Assembly: GCA_947650285.1 (NCBI GenBank)
Contig: CANTFL010000195.1
Span: 124,001-188,000 of the forward strand
DNA: 64,000 bases
Source of the DNA: Hyaloperonospora brassicae
Lineage: Eukaryota > Oomycota > Peronosporomycetes > Peronosporales > Peronosporaceae
Direction: 5' to 3'
The translations under genes and the position numbers were made by a program. Shown here one piece after another: positions 63,646-64,000 of the stretch. Below the pieces are notes generated by a model. That model saw only the letters and a list, made by a program, of their open reading frames with translations, made no database searches and had not been told where the DNA came from. The stretch's first letter is position 1; each line of letters begins with the position of its first letter.

Positions 63646-64000
63646 GATCAAGCTATCAATTCATCTACATCACCCTTATCGTCATGTACTAGGGAGAATA
63701 ATCCTGTCGACGGACTGGACGATCGGTTCTTGTGTGTCCTGGAAGAGTCGAGTATGGATCCACTTGAGAAGTATCCATCTACTGCGCCGTTAGACCGATT
63801 TGCTTTCGAGCATGATTCCAGCGAAGACACCGTGGTGGATTACGCTCGCGAACTTGCCTTTCTGCCGAACCTCACGGAGCTGACACGAACAAAGTTGTAC
63901 AAGGATGGAAAGAATGTGATATTATTAGCTCATGATAAGGAGCAACAGGCCAAGTTGTATGACGTATTGAAGAAACATGAACAGATCATGATCTCGAGTG
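63646..64000 (+). pseudogene. pol: Gypsy pol linker before RT, cut by the window edge
   Basis: Open in one frame from 63646 to the end: GLDDRFLCVLEES, then VVDYARELAFLPNLTELT, KLYKDGKNVILLAHDKEQQAKLYDVLKK. This segment directly precedes the RT in oomycete Gypsy elements. It is preceded in the same frame by a TAA at 63643 and an open stretch from 63244. Confidence 0.65.

Larger units (their letters stand above)
58457..64000 (+). mobile_element. Ty3/Gypsy element, 5' part, running off the right edge
   Basis: A 15-bp tandem array and LTR core (to 59559), primer site, gag, protease and the linker before RT are visible in order on the plus strand. All coding parts have frame changes or stops, and a 63-bp insertion sits in gag. 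The RT should lie beyond the window. Same LTR family as the solo LTR at 21184-21792. Confidence 0.85.

Noticed and set aside
1..64000. RxLR or Crinkler effector genes expected in oomycete gene-poor DNA
   Set aside because: No ORF with a signal peptide followed by RxLR-EER or LFLAK was found among the readable frames.

Overview
The window looks like nuclear DNA of an oomycete, most likely of the Phytophthora/downy-mildew lineage (Peronosporales). The evidence is: short GT-AG introns of about 70-125 bp in compact genes, house-keeping proteins of ordinary eukaryotic type (RFC5, eRF3, METTL13, WRAP73, a VHS/GAT adaptor), oomycete-style Ty3/Gypsy elements and LINE remnants, and AT-richer intergenic DNA. 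The species cannot be fixed from the sequence alone.

Layout. 1-1776: 3' part of a multi-exon VHS-GAT endosomal adaptor gene (+). 2469-3098: short LEA-like gene (-). 3.1-5.3 kb: no gene seen. 5.3-7.8 kb: decayed LINE (-), split by a complete, recently inserted Ty3/Gypsy chromovirus at 7847-15661 (528/527-bp LTRs, 5-bp target duplication) that carries a 448-codon antisense ORF. 15.8-24.9 kb: gene-poor, with a solo LTR at about 21.2-21.8 kb. 24.9-28.3 kb: two LEA-like genes (-). 28.8-29.56 kb: a minisatellite of about 120 bp units. 30.9-41.9 kb: a large inverted duplication with two arms of about 5 kb and a 0.9-kb spacer. Each arm holds a LEA-like gene and a divergent pair of unrecognised genes called A and B here. 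42.4-53.2 kb: gene-dense conserved block: METTL13-like (-), eRF3 (+), RFC5 (-), LEA-like (+), WRAP73 (-), trihelix-like factor (-). 54.5-64 kb: nested, decayed LTR retrotransposons, the last running off the right edge.

Themes. (1) A local family of amphipathic, Lys/Ala/Asp-rich LEA-like proteins has six copies here, linked by shared segments and, for two of them, a conserved intron position. (2) The Gypsy element at 7.8-15.7 kb and the LTR element at 54.5-55.8 kb are packed with short perfect hairpins, many with 3-nt loops, through LTRs and coding sequence. This is the most unusual signal in the window. (3) The dense gene block is head-to-head organised (METTL13/eRF3 and RFC5/LEA), and genes A and B are also divergent, which suggests shared promoters.

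Exon models were built by hand from splice consensus and reading phase. WRAP73, RFC5, eRF3 and the two spliced LEA genes close in phase with sensible lengths. The 3' exons of the adaptor gene are not fully resolved.
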